Source: an uncultured Pseudomonadales bacterium
GTDB taxonomy: Bacteria; Pseudomonadota; Gammaproteobacteria; Pseudomonadales; CANNCY01
Assembly: GCA_947503335.1 (NCBI GenBank)
Contig: CANNCY010000001.1
Coordinates: 1-64,000, forward strand
Direction: 5' to 3'
DNA length: 64,000 nt
The notes beneath the pieces are model-generated. The model searched no databases and had not been told where the DNA came from. It saw only the letters and a list, made by a program, of their open reading frames with translations. The position numbers and the translations under genes are program-made. This document shows positions 44,379-53,044 of this stretch, in pieces (positions within the stretch are counted from its first letter, which is position 1; each line of letters starts with the position of its first letter).

Positions 44379-45074
44379 ATGCCCATGACTAAAAAATGGA
44401 TTATCGCGTCAGCACTTGTTTATGCCCCATTAGCAGATGGGCAAGGTTGGGTTGATATCAATCTATACCCTTATTTGAGCGATGTAGATAGTGACACGAC
44501 GATGTCGGCCTTTGCCTTTAAAAAACTTCCGGGTAAGTTTCACTATTTTGGTTTTGTAAACTATGGGTCAAAGAGTGGTAACAAGGGCGAGTGGAACAAG
44601 TATTACACCGAACAAAATATCCGCTATAAAGCTACACAGTCGTTCGATCTAACTGTTCAGTCTAATTTTCGTACCGGAGATGATAATGACCGGCATCGTT
44701 TAGGTATTCGATGGCGATTAAATGATACTAGTGGGTTGAGTCAGTTTTTTAGCAGCATCAACACTAAGTACGCAATTAACTGGCATGCCGTTCAATTTGA
44801 TCACGAAGATGCTGATGTTTGGCAACTAGAGCACACCTGGCGTACAGATTTTAAGTGTTTTGGTAAAGGCGCATATTTTTCAGGATTTATCGATCATACC
44901 TTTAATGAAGATCTTGCACCTGGATTGCCTGATTCTCCTATTGTTGCGGAGGCTCAATTCGGTTTATCGATAGGCAAGGGTTGGTACGCGATTGCTGAAT
45001 ATCGAATTAATCAATATCGTCGCAGTGATGTTAACAATATGAGTGCCGGCGTCGAATATATATTTCGATTTTGA
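44379..45074 (+). CDS. Outer-membrane beta-barrel-like protein, unknown function
   Basis: 231 residues (229 if the better-spaced ATG at 44385 is used). Signal peptide about 3-21 (cleavage near ADG). The rest alternates aromatic and polar residues in strands, for example GWVDINLYPYL and GWYAIAEYRINQY, and ends ..GVEYIFRF with terminal Phe, the usual outer-membrane assembly signal. General resemblance to small Tsx-like nucleoside channels is possible but not demonstrated. 42 bases after moeA, convergent with the kinase gene 9 bases away, leaving no room for a terminator between them. Confidence 0.65.
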   Translation: MPMTKKWIIASALVYAPLADGQGWVDINLYPYLSDVDSDTTMSAFAFKKLPGKFHYFGFVNYGSKSGNKGEWNKYYTEQNIRYKATQSFDLTVQSNFRTGDDNDRHRLGIRWRLNDTSGLSQFFSSINTKYAINWHAVQFDHEDADVWQLEHTWRTDFKCFGKGAYFSGFIDHTFNEDLAPGLPDSPIVAEAQFGLSIGKGWYAIAEYRINQYRRSDVNNMSAGVEYIFRF

Positions 45075-45083
45075 GTCGGCTTT

Positions 45084-47471
45084 TTACATTAGTTGTCGTA
45101 ATGCATCATGGAGCGCAGGTTCAGATACAGGTTTGGTTATTACCAGCTGCGCGCCAGCGTCAACCATGCGCACCTTGGTTTCAGCGAAGGCGTCGGCTGT
45201 GCAGCCAATGATAATACAGGGAGCGCGTTGCTCTTTGGTTTCATAGTTCCTGATTACACCAATCGCTTCTATACCATCCATGTTTGGCATGTGATTATCC
45301 ATGAAGATCGCATCGAAGGTTTTTTCTGCCACGGCAGCCACGCCTAGGGCGCCATCCTCTGCGAGTGTTACTTCAAAGCCAGTGTCTTCTAAGAAGCTTT
45401 GCAGAATCATCGCGTTGACGGCGTTATCTTCTACAATCAGGGCTGTTTTTCCCTTCATGTTTATTTCGACCTGGTCCATTAAGTCTTCTTGGTCATTGAC
45501 ATGCTGTGCCGGTGTTACACCAAAGGTCGCTGTAACGGTGGTTCCTTCCCCTAGCTTACTAGTTATGCTCACGTCTCCGCCCATCAGCTTGCACAGTTTT
45601 TTTACAATCGAAAGGCCTAGGCCGCTGCCTCCGAATTTTCTAGTAGTAGACAGTTCTGCTTGGGTAAAAGGGTCAAACAAGGCTTCGATGCGATCTTCAG
45701 CAATTCCGATTCCCGTGTCGGATACAACTACCGTTAGCTGTTTTGGTGTAGCGGTTGCAGCAATATGTATTGAGCCATGTGCAGTAAACTTAATCGCATT
45801 GCCAAGTAAGTTGTATAGAACTTGTCGGATACGAGCTTTGTCAGCATTAAGTAGTAGTACGGCATCATCTGCAGTGACTGATGTTAATGTTAATCCTTTT
45901 TCTTGGCACAGGGGGTGATAGATAGTTGTGACCGAATTAATAAGTTCGTTTAGATTAAAGTCTACAGCGTCGAGCTCGAGTTTTCCTTGTTCGATCTTAG
46001 AAAAGTCTAGAATGTCGTTCAAGATCGCCATCATATGATTTCCAGACTCAAACAAAATTTCTAGTTGCTCTCGCTGATAGCTACTTAATTCGGTTTTCAT
46101 CAACAGCTGTGCGATGCCTAGTACCCCATTCATCGGGGTTCGTATTTCATGGCTCATCGTTGCCAAAAATTGCGACTTTGCAATACTCGCCTGTTCAGCT
46201 TGGCGTAGCATTGTCTCACGTTCGGCAGCAATTTTGTGGCGTTCTGTGATATCGCGCTCGATGGCTATGAATCGCTCTAGCGTGCCGTTGGAACTAAATA
46301 CTGGATTGATCTGAAGCTCTAACCAGTAAGGATCTCCTGCTTTTGTATAATTCAGAATCTCGCAGCTGATGGGCTCTTTGCGATCAAGTGATTTGCGAAT
46401 CTGCTGTTTGGTTTCTCTGCTAGTTTCGGGCCCCTGCAGCAGAGAGCCAGGTGTTCGACCTTCGATCTCTTCTAATGCATATCCAGTTACTTCTGTGAAG
46501 GCGTTGTTTATCCATAGCGTTTGCCCTTTTTCGTCGGTAATGACAACGCCGTCGTTACTATGTTCAGCTACTGACGCAAGTAGTTTCGCTTCTTTTTCGG
46601 CAGATCTAAGTGCTTTTCTGCTCGAGATTAGCTCAGTGTACGGATTGATTATGAACTGCTTTCCTAGAAGGTATATCGCTAGGTATGCAATCATCATAGC
46701 GGCTACGATCACAAGGATGATTGTTCTCACCAGTGTTGATCTGCGTTTTTCTATTTCGGCTGAGTAAATACCATAGTGGTAGTCGATTTTGTACGTATCT
46801 AAGTGCGAGTCAATCGTCAGCCACGAGGTGATAGGCTTTGGATATGCAGTTGTACGATCGTCTTGGCTGACACGAATCCATCGGTCATCACCATGAAATA
46901 GAGTGCTCTGGGGTGACATAAAGTCGAGATCGACGACAGCAATAATAACCCCTTCAATCAAGCCCTTGTGAAGAATAGGCGCAGTAAATGACAGGGTGGT
47001 GGGTTTGTAGTTAACACATAGTTTAGAGTAACTGCCATCTTTGCTTTCGAGCGCTTGGCCAATGATTTGTTGAAGTGAATGGCGATCGACTAAATTAGTT
47101 GAATCTTCGTACAGGGTATCACCGGCGATGTCTACGATGACGATATCGAAATCTATTGATGGTTTATTGGTTAAGATTACATCTTTTACTCGGTCGGCAC
47201 TGCCGCTAATACCCATAGCAAAATTTCTAACGTATGAAAGGCTGGCCACATCTTCAAGTGTTGCTTTCTTACCGTTGAGATAGCTTTCAAAAGTGCGGCG
47301 TGCGTGCAGCATTTCTTGCTGCGACGTTTGCTGTTGCATCTCTCTTGCGCTATCACTAACGCGGTACCATGTAACCGTGGATGCAACAGCGGCAACAAAT
47401 AGAAAGTTGAGTGCCATAAACCAGATAAACATCTGGTTTGCAGACACTTTATTTAGTAAATTCTGTCGCAC
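45084..47471 (-). CDS. Membrane hybrid sensor histidine kinase (sensor-PAS-HisKA-HATPase-REC)
   Basis: 795 residues, GTG start sharing one base with the upstream stop. TM1 about 14-36, periplasmic sensor about 38-246 (Cache-like), TM2 about 248-270, PAS about 292-413. HisKA has SHEIRTPMNG with phospho-acceptor His441. HATPase: N box with Asn554/Asn558, DTGIGI 585-590, GGSGLGLSIV 614-623. Receiver about 675-795: E681-D682, phospho-acceptor Asp725, Thr758, Lys780. All catalytic residues are intact. There is no HPt domain, so the phosphate must pass to a separate HPt protein and regulator elsewhere. Coupled to a binding-protein gene, an arrangement like LuxP-LuxQ or TorT-TorS, so the ligand is probably sensed through that protein. 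Confidence 0.92.
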   Translation of the reverse strand: MRQNLLNKVSANQMFIWFMALNFLFVAAVASTVTWYRVSDSAREMQQQTSQQEMLHARRTFESYLNGKKATLEDVASLSYVRNFAMGISGSADRVKDVILTNKPSIDFDIVIVDIAGDTLYEDSTNLVDRHSLQQIIGQALESKDGSYSKLCVNYKPTTLSFTAPILHKGLIEGVIIAVVDLDFMSPQSTLFHGDDRWIRVSQDDRTTAYPKPITSWLTIDSHLDTYKIDYHYGIYSAEIEKRRSTLVRTIILVIVAAMMIAYLAIYLLGKQFIINPYTELISSRKALRSAEKEAKLLASVAEHSNDGVVITDEKGQTLWINNAFTEVTGYALEEIEGRTPGSLLQGPETSRETKQQIRKSLDRKEPISCEILNYTKAGDPYWLELQINPVFSSNGTLERFIAIERDITERHKIAAERETMLRQAEQASIAKSQFLATMSHEIRTPMNGVLGIAQLLMKTELSSYQREQLEILFESGNHMMAILNDILDFSKIEQGKLELDAVDFNLNELINSVTTIYHPLCQEKGLTLTSVTADDAVLLLNADKARIRQVLYNLLGNAIKFTAHGSIHIAATATPKQLTVVVSDTGIGIAEDRIEALFDPFTQAELSTTRKFGGSGLGLSIVKKLCKLMGGDVSITSKLGEGTTVTATFGVTPAQHVNDQEDLMDQVEINMKGKTALIVEDNAVNAMILQSFLEDTGFEVTLAEDGALGVAAVAEKTFDAIFMDNHMPNMDGIEAIGVIRNYETKEQRAPCIIIGCTADAFAETKVRMVDAGAQLVITKPVSEPALHDALRQLM

Positions 47472-48682
47472 TAAAATGCCTTTTCAATAATATTAATTCG
47501 GCTGCCCTCGTACTCGGCCATGCAGTAATTCTCAGATGACAGTGCTTCGTGACCTTGGTCATTGGCTTGGGTGTTGGGTGTGAACACCGTTGTGTAGTTC
47601 TTTATAAGCCCCTGATAATCGAACTGGCGATACATGGCTTGACGTAGCTGGTCACGTAACGCCGAGATTTCAAGATCATGGTCAGTACTTGCCAGTGCCT
47701 GTAGCATCAGTCGGGTCAGATCATAGGCATGAATAAAACCGACCGGAGCATTTAATGCTGCAGCCTCTTTTAGTTCGGGTTTTATTGCTAATAGTGTTTT
47801 AGCTGCCTGCTTGTGCACATCGTCTTGATCGCTCGTTGTAAAGGCAAAGCAGGTTTGCACCACATAGAGTGAGGGGTCTTCAATTGCAACGGGGCTTAAT
47901 TGCTCGATGAAATTCGAGCCTGTAATGCCCCAGTGGCTTACGATGGGTACTGTAGGTAGATGTTGGTGCAAAACGCGTACTATTTTTGCGCCTTCGCTGG
48001 CATTCGCGACAAGCATAATACAGGTCGGCTCACTTGCTGCAATCTGGTCAACTTTTACGCGAATAGATGCTTCTTTCTCATCCCAGCCAAACCAACTAAT
48101 CTTAGGAGGCTCCCGGCCTCTATCTTTAAGGGCTTTGGTCATTGAGCGCTGGTTTGATCGCCCCCAGCCAGTATCTTCAAGCATTAATTGGGGGGTTGCA
48201 CAGTCAAGCTTATTTAGTGCAAAGTCGATCAGCTTTTCACCTACTTGGCTGTCATCAATTGAAAGTCTGAATGTGAAGTTAGTGCCGTCGTCTAGTCTGG
48301 TAATCGGCCCCCCAGCTGCCCAAGGCACAAAAATGGGAATGCCCAAACTATTGTTGAAGGTGCGGTTTTTGATTAGTGGGGGCGAATGCATTCCTGTATA
48401 GATTGCGATGGCCGTAGGGTCATTCGAAATACGCTTAAAATTCGCTTTCGATCTAGCAGAGTTTCCGCGGTGATCTAAAACTTTAAGGCTTATCTCTAGG
48501 TCATCGTTGATTGATCTATTATCGGCCAGCGCCGCATTAATACCTAATACAATCGACTCTGTCGAGGCAACAGTGTGGGTGTTATCAGCATCTACATAGA
48601 TGGTGACAGGGCGTTTGTTATCGGCGAGGCAAGCGATGCTCAGCAACAGGCTGCAGGCCGATAGAATGAATTTGGAAGGCAA
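47471..48682 (-). CDS. Periplasmic solute-binding protein (type 1 fold) partnered with the hybrid kinase
   Basis: 403 residues, TTG start eight bases after GAGAGG. Signal peptide about 1-20 (cleavage near CLA; the Cys at 18 is not in a good lipobox). The mature part has the two-lobe pattern of Leu/Ile/Val-type ABC receptors: an opening strand PVTIYVDADNT, then GINAAL, IYTGMHSPP, GIPIFVPWAAGGP (about 113-125) and LMLEDTGWGRSNQRS. No permease or ATPase gene is nearby. Instead the stop codon shares a base with the start of the hybrid kinase, so the protein most likely delivers a ligand signal to that kinase rather than feeding a transporter. The ligand cannot be told from sequence. Confidence 0.8.
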   Translation of the reverse strand: MPSKFILSACSLLLSIACLADNKRPVTIYVDADNTHTVASTESIVLGINAALADNRSINDDLEISLKVLDHRGNSARSKANFKRISNDPTAIAIYTGMHSPPLIKNRTFNNSLGIPIFVPWAAGGPITRLDDGTNFTFRLSIDDSQVGEKLIDFALNKLDCATPQLMLEDTGWGRSNQRSMTKALKDRGREPPKISWFGWDEKEASIRVKVDQIAASEPTCIMLVANASEGAKIVRVLHQHLPTVPIVSHWGITGSNFIEQLSPVAIEDPSLYVVQTCFAFTTSDQDDVHKQAAKTLLAIKPELKEAAALNAPVGFIHAYDLTRLMLQALASTDHDLEISALRDQLRQAMYRQFDYQGLIKNYTTVFTPNTQANDQGHEALSSENYCMAEYEGSRINIIEKAF

Positions 48683-48684
48683 GC

Positions 48685-48736
48685 AGCAATCCTCTCAAAA
48701 TAACTCTACCTATCTTTGAGTATAGAGAGGATTGCT
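48685..48736 (-). promoter_or_regulatory. Perfect 12-bp inverted repeat around a TATACT box, covering the ribosome site of the sensor operon
   Basis: AGCAATCCTCTC at 48685-48696 is exactly inverted as GAGAGGATTGCT at 48725-48736, 28-base spacer. On the minus strand, TATACT (48724-48719) follows the first arm immediately and could be a -10 box; the second arm contains the GAGAGG ribosome site for the TTG start at 48682. It may be an operator, or an RNA hairpin that hides the ribosome site when transcription comes from fabB. No T run, so not a terminator for fabB. Confidence 0.6.
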
Positions 48737-48753
48737 TAAACAGAGATTGGCAA

Positions 48754-49971
48754 TTAACCCGCGTATCGCTGCATCAAAAGAGTAGCGTTGGTGCCACCAA
48801 AGCCAAAGCTGTTGCTCATGACACGATTGATGTCAGCGCCTTCAACCGTGGTAGTTTGAATGTTGAGTTCAGATGCGGCTTCGTCTAGATTTTCAACGTT
48901 TGCCGAGCCTACAACGAAATCATTTTCAAGCATTAGCAAGGTGTAGATAGCTTCTTGTACACCGGCTGCGCCCAGGCTGTGGCCTGATAGGCTCTTAGTC
49001 GAGCTGATCATTGGGCAGTCGTCGCCAAATACTGCTTTTACTGCGCCCAGTTCTGCAACATCACCCACAGGCGTAGATGTACCGTGTGCATTGATGTAAT
49101 CAACCTTACCAGGAGACTGCTCTAGCGCCTGAAGCATGCAGCGCTGTGCGCCTTCGCCCGACGGTGCAACCATGTCGTAGCCATCGCTAGTAGCGCCATA
49201 GCCAACAATTTCTGCATAGATCTTAGCGCCACGAGCAAGGGCGTGGTCTAGAGATTCGATAACCAAGCAACCACCGCCACCGGCAATGACAAAACCGTCA
49301 CGATCTGCATCGTAAGCACGAGAGGCCTTTTCAGGTGTTTCGTTATATGAGGTGCTAAGTGCGCCCATTGCGTCGAACAGTGCGGTTAGCGTCCAGTGTT
49401 CTTCTTCGCCGCCACCAGCAAAGACTACGTCTTGCTTGCCAAGTTGGATTTGCTCAACCGCGTTACCAATACAGTGGGCGCTTGTGGCACAAGCAGACGA
49501 GATAGAGTAGTTCACGCCCTTGATCTTAAATGGTGTGGCTAAACATGCAGATACGGTGCTGCCCATAGTTTGGGTAACGCGGTAAGGGCCAGCGCGCTTT
49601 ACGCCGCGGTTGCGTACGATGTCGGCAGCTTCGACTAGGTTTTCGCTAGATGCACCGCCCGAACCCATAATTAGGCCTGTGCGAGGGTTTGATACCTGCT
49701 CTTCGGTTAGGCCGCTGTCTTTTACAGCTTGGTCCATTGCGATGAATGCGTATTTAGCAGCGTCGCCCATAAAGCGAAGCTGCTTACGGTCGATGTGCTC
49801 AGAAAAGTCGATATCTACACTGCCGCAAACATGGCTACGTAAGCCGTTTTCTTTGTAGTCTTCTTTGTATTTAATGCCCGAACGACCATTCTTTAACGAG
49901 TCTAATACGCTCGCCTTATCGTTGCCCAAGCAAGACACGATCCCCATGCCTGTAATTACTACGCGTTTCAT
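48754..49971 (-). CDS. fabB: 3-oxoacyl-[acyl-carrier-protein] synthase I
   Basis: 405 residues. Condensing enzyme needed for unsaturated fatty acid elongation. Catalytic Cys161 in [12 protein letters not shown], the two His in [11 protein letters not shown] and SGHSLGAAG, and C-terminal [12 protein letters not shown]. 52 bases downstream of fabA on the same strand, the classical fabA-fabB operon of Pseudomonas and relatives. Confidence 0.97.
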   Translation of the reverse strand: MKRVVITGMGIVSCLGNDKASVLDSLKNGRSGIKYKEDYKENGLRSHVCGSVDIDFSEHIDRKQLRFMGDAAKYAFIAMDQAVKDSGLTEEQVSNPRTGLIMGSGGASSENLVEAADIVRNRGVKRAGPYRVTQTMGSTVSACLATPFKIKGVNYSISSACATSAHCIGNAVEQIQLGKQDVVFAGGGEEEHWTLTALFDAMGALSTSYNETPEKASRAYDADRDGFVIAGGGGCLVIESLDHALARGAKIYAEIVGYGATSDGYDMVAPSGEGAQRCMLQALEQSPGKVDYINAHGTSTPVGDVAELGAVKAVFGDDCPMISSTKSLSGHSLGAAGVQEAIYTLLMLENDFVVGSANVENLDEAASELNIQTTTVEGADINRVMSNSFGFGGTNATLLMQRYAG

Positions 49972-50023
49972 AATGTACTCCTAATGACGCCGTTTGGTCG
50001 GCGGCACCTAATAATTCTGGTGA

Positions 50024-50536
50024 TTAGAAAGAATCGGTAGATTGGAACAAGCCAACCTTAAGGTCTTTCGCGGTATAGATTTCACGGCCATCAACCGAAA
50101 CGCTGCCGTCGGCAATACCCATTACTAATTTACGTTCGATGACACGCTTTAGGTGAATCTCGTAAGTTACTTTTTTAGCGGTAGGCAAAATCTGGCCAGT
50201 AAATTTAACTTCGCCCGAGCCTAGTGCGCGCCCTTTGCCAGGGTTGCCGCGCCACGCTAGGTAAAAGCCTACTAATTGCCACATCGCGTCAAGGCCTAGG
50301 CAGCCTGGCATTACTGGGTCGCCAGGGAAGTGGCAGTCAAAAAACCAAAGATCGGGTGTGATATCAAGTTCTGCTTTGATAATGCCTTTGCCGTGTTCAC
50401 CGCCCTCAGATGAAATATGAATAATGCGATCTAGCATTAGCATATTAGGGGCAGGAAGTTGGGCGTTGCCTTCGCCAAAAAGCTTACCTTGGCTGCTCGC
50501 TAACAATTCGTCGCGAGTGTATGAAGATTGTTGCAT
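50024..50536 (-). CDS. fabA: 3-hydroxydecanoyl-[acyl-carrier-protein] dehydratase/isomerase
   Basis: 170 residues. Dehydrates 3-hydroxydecanoyl-ACP and isomerises the product to cis-3-decenoyl-ACP, the branch point to unsaturated fatty acids. Catalytic His69 in [15 protein letters not shown] and Asp83 in GLDAMWQL, equivalent to His70/Asp84 of E. coli. First gene of the fabAB unit; a FadR-like site lies upstream. Confidence 0.97.
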   Translation of the reverse strand: MQQSSYTRDELLASSQGKLFGEGNAQLPAPNMLMLDRIIHISSEGGEHGKGIIKAELDITPDLWFFDCHFPGDPVMPGCLGLDAMWQLVGFYLAWRGNPGKGRALGSGEVKFTGQILPTAKKVTYEIHLKRVIERKLVMGIADGSVSVDGREIYTAKDLKVGLFQSTDSF

Positions 50537-50591
50537 AGGTACATCTCTGATGGTCTAAAGCGTTCTCTATATAATCTATTTGTTAAATGAG

Positions 50592-50608
50592 AACTGGTCG
50601 GTCACATT
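50592..50608 (-). promoter_or_regulatory. Candidate FadR binding site upstream of fabA
   Basis: AACTGGTCGGTCACATT; the first ten bases equal the strong half of the E. coli FadR consensus (AACTGGTCGGACC type), the second half is degenerate. A TATATA-type -10 for fabA lies around 50569-50574 on the minus strand, which puts the site centre about 40 bases before the inferred start, the position from which FadR activates fabA in E. coli. Confidence 0.5.
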
Positions 50609-50736
50609 TTAAGGTTCTGGTTTATTTGTGCAACCCTTTGATAAAAAAATAAGGATTATGGCGAGTATTGACTAAAGTTTTGAACCCAAATCAGCTCATT
50701 AGTCACAGTTATGTTCTGAAAAATAATAAACCGCTA

Positions 50737-50764
50737 TTACAACGACTTAAAGCTAGTGCATAAT
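50737..50764 (+). promoter_or_regulatory. Possible promoter of the chalcone-isomerase-like gene
   Basis: TTACAA at 50737-50742, 16-bp spacer, CATAAT at 50759-50764; the GGAG ribosome site follows at about 50783. Moderate match only. Confidence 0.4.
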
Positions 50765-50792
50765 TAGGTCAAATGATAAGAAGGAGTCAGCT

Positions 50793-51368
50793 ATGAAGCT
50801 TTTTGCTGCTTTAACGGGGATGTTAATTTCTTTATCGATGCCATTTTCGGCGTCGGCTCAAGACCGTACTCCCGAAACTATTCAAATCGAAGATTCAAAC
50901 CTTACCCTTAATGGGGCGGGTTTTAGATCGCGCTTTGGCATTAAAGTATACGAAGCCGCGCTGTATCTAAACGAGCCTACGACCGATGCTGAATCAGTGC
51001 TGCAGGCTAATGAGCCGCAAATGGTTCGAATGGATATTCGTTCAGGTCTTGTAACTAAGGCGTTGATCGAAGAGGTTATCATTCAAGGCTTTAAGTCGAA
51101 CCGTACGTACGACACCTTTCGCGACGAAATCGCAATGTTGATCGATACCTTCTCTGAAACGACAGGTAAGGGTGATTACGTAGATCTGTATTTTGAACCA
51201 GGTTTCGGTTTGCGTACCTATCAAAACGGCGAAGCTAAGGTAGCCATCGAATCTGACGTAGCCTTTAAAGCAGCGCTTTATGGTATTTGGTTAGGTGATA
51301 CGCCAGTGCAGCGTCGACTAAAGAAATACATGCTAGGTGTTAAGAAGAAAAAGAAGAAGTCAGCTTAA
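50793..51368 (+). CDS. Periplasmic chalcone isomerase-like protein
   Basis: 191 residues. Signal peptide 1-22 (cleavage at ASA-Q), so exported. The mature part fits the bacterial chalcone-isomerase-like family: LTLNGAGFRSRFGIKVYEAALYL (two adjoining strands, about 37-59), followed by MVRMDIRSGLVTKALIEE and the C-terminal ALYGIWLGDTPVQRRLKKYMLG. Bacterial members are not known to make flavonoids and their role is unclear. Ends with a stretch of six Lys, unusual for a periplasmic protein. Single gene with its own terminator. Confidence 0.82.
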   Translation: MKLFAALTGMLISLSMPFSASAQDRTPETIQIEDSNLTLNGAGFRSRFGIKVYEAALYLNEPTTDAESVLQANEPQMVRMDIRSGLVTKALIEEVIIQGFKSNRTYDTFRDEIAMLIDTFSETTGKGDYVDLYFEPGFGLRTYQNGEAKVAIESDVAFKAALYGIWLGDTPVQRRLKKYMLGVKKKKKKSA

Positions 51369-51386
51369 ATAGTTAACTCTTTAATA

Positions 51387-51417
51387 AAAAAAACCAGCTA
51401 AACAGCTGGTTTTTTTA
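51387..51417 (+). terminator. Bidirectional terminator before pgi
   Basis: ACCAGCT/AGCTGGT stem with AAAC loop, eight A before and seven T after. Ends the chalcone-isomerase-like gene and, from the other side, pgi. Confidence 0.93.
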
Positions 51418-51439
51418 TGCGTGCATTAGCTGCCTAGCA

Positions 51440-53020
51440 CTAGTCGTTGAGATTAGCGTAAGCTTCTATCAATGCATCATAGCCGTCGCTGGTTGACTCG
51501 CCAGATTCAAGCTGCGGCACCATCTCTTTAGCAAGCACCTTACCTAATTCAACACCCCATTGGTCGTAAGCGTTAATGCCCATTAGTATGGCTTCTAGCT
51601 CAACCTTATTTTCGTATAGGGCGACAAGGGCTCCTAAGTTGACCGCGTTCATCGCATCCATTGCGATAATGGTGTGTGGGCGGTTGCCGGCAATTACCTT
51701 ATGGGGGGCGAGCGCTTTAGCGTCGTTCTCGCTCATGCCACCAGCGATTAGCTCTTTGATAATGTCGGCTTCAAGTTTGCCCTCAACAAACGCTTGGCTT
51801 TGCGCAAGGCCGTTAGCAACAAGAAGTTTGTGGTGTTCACCTAAACTTTGCGCAGCTGTCAGAACAAGCACTATGTCGGTTGGTATCAGTTCAGTGCCCT
51901 GATGTAACAACTGGTGAAATGAGTGCTGGCCGTTGGTGCCAGCTGCGCCCCATACAACCGGTGTTGAATGCTTATCAAGCTGTGAGCCGTCAAGAGCTAC
52001 TGATTTGCCGTTGCTTTCCATCTGTAACTGCTGCAGATGATCGGGTAGTAAGCGAAGAGCGTGGTCGTAGGGTAGAACACAGTGGGTTTGAGCGCCCAGA
52101 TACTGCGTGTACCAATAGCTTAGGAGTGCAAGCTGTACACCGGCGTTGTCTGCATACGCGGCTGTTAGGCAGTGATCGTCAGCGGCAAAAGCCCCTTCAA
52201 GTAGCGATTTAAATACATCGAAGCCATAAGCAATGGCAACGGCTAAGCCAATCGATGACCACAGTGAGTAACGGCCACCAACCCAATCCCAAAGCGGGAA
52301 CACCTGATCACTAGCTACGCCAAACTCGATCGCTTTTTCAGGTGCTGCGCTAACCGCTGCGAAGTGTGTGTTTAGTACTGCTGAATCGCCCAAGTTGCTG
52401 CGCAGCCAGTTCATGGCACTGTGAGCGTTTGTCAGGGTTTCGCTAGTCGTAAAGGTTTTCGATGCAACGACGAAAAGGGTGGTCTCTGGGTTGAGGTCTT
52501 CGATAACTGCCAATAGGTCAGTCGCATCTACGTTAGAGACAAAGTGGGCGTTAAGCTTGCGTTCGTATACGGGTTTAAGAGCTGCATAGATCATCTCGGG
52601 GCCCAAATGTGAGCCGCCGATACCGATATTAACAACATCGGTAAATGCTTTGCCTGTAGCGCTTAGCACCTCGCCGTTAATTACACGATTGGTATAGGCG
52701 TTCATCGCGGCAAGCGTAGCCGATACCTCGTCATGGTGAAGGGCGTTAGAATCGAAGTCGCGCAGCGCAGTATGTAGTACCTGGCGGCCTTCGGTGGGAT
52801 TGCTAATGGCGCCGCGACGAGTGGCTTCGAGCTTGTCTAGTAGTTGTACCTGATCGCATAGCTCGTACAGCGCGTCGTCGATATCACTGTTGCGAAGATG
52901 GCGCTGAGTTTCTAACCACAGCCCAGTCTGAGGTAGTTTTTGAGTGTATTGTTCGGTAAGCCGGTTGTTTTGCTTGATGTGAATGTCGCGGGCTTTGGTT
53001 GCTAGTTGATCAAGGGTCAT
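51440..53020 (-). CDS. pgi: Glucose-6-phosphate isomerase
   Basis: 526 residues, somewhat shorter than E. coli (549). Interconverts glucose- and fructose-6-phosphate. Sugar-phosphate site GIGGSHLGPEM (about 133-143), VASKTFTTSETL, and the C-terminal signature DQWGVELGKVLAKEM with the catalytic Lys. Located 24 bases after ispB on the same strand, so probably cotranscribed with it. Confidence 0.97.
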   Translation of the reverse strand: MTLDQLATKARDIHIKQNNRLTEQYTQKLPQTGLWLETQRHLRNSDIDDALYELCDQVQLLDKLEATRRGAISNPTEGRQVLHTALRDFDSNALHHDEVSATLAAMNAYTNRVINGEVLSATGKAFTDVVNIGIGGSHLGPEMIYAALKPVYERKLNAHFVSNVDATDLLAVIEDLNPETTLFVVASKTFTTSETLTNAHSAMNWLRSNLGDSAVLNTHFAAVSAAPEKAIEFGVASDQVFPLWDWVGGRYSLWSSIGLAVAIAYGFDVFKSLLEGAFAADDHCLTAAYADNAGVQLALLSYWYTQYLGAQTHCVLPYDHALRLLPDHLQQLQMESNGKSVALDGSQLDKHSTPVVWGAAGTNGQHSFHQLLHQGTELIPTDIVLVLTAAQSLGEHHKLLVANGLAQSQAFVEGKLEADIIKELIAGGMSENDAKALAPHKVIAGNRPHTIIAMDAMNAVNLGALVALYENKVELEAILMGINAYDQWGVELGKVLAKEMVPQLESGESTSDGYDALIEAYANLND

Positions 53021-53044
53021 TACCGGTTTCCTGTGTCTCTGTCG

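Noticed and set aside
50537-50792. DesT/FabR-type palindrome before fabA
   Set aside because: No AGTGAAC-type inverted repeat found; only the FadR-like half-site is supported.
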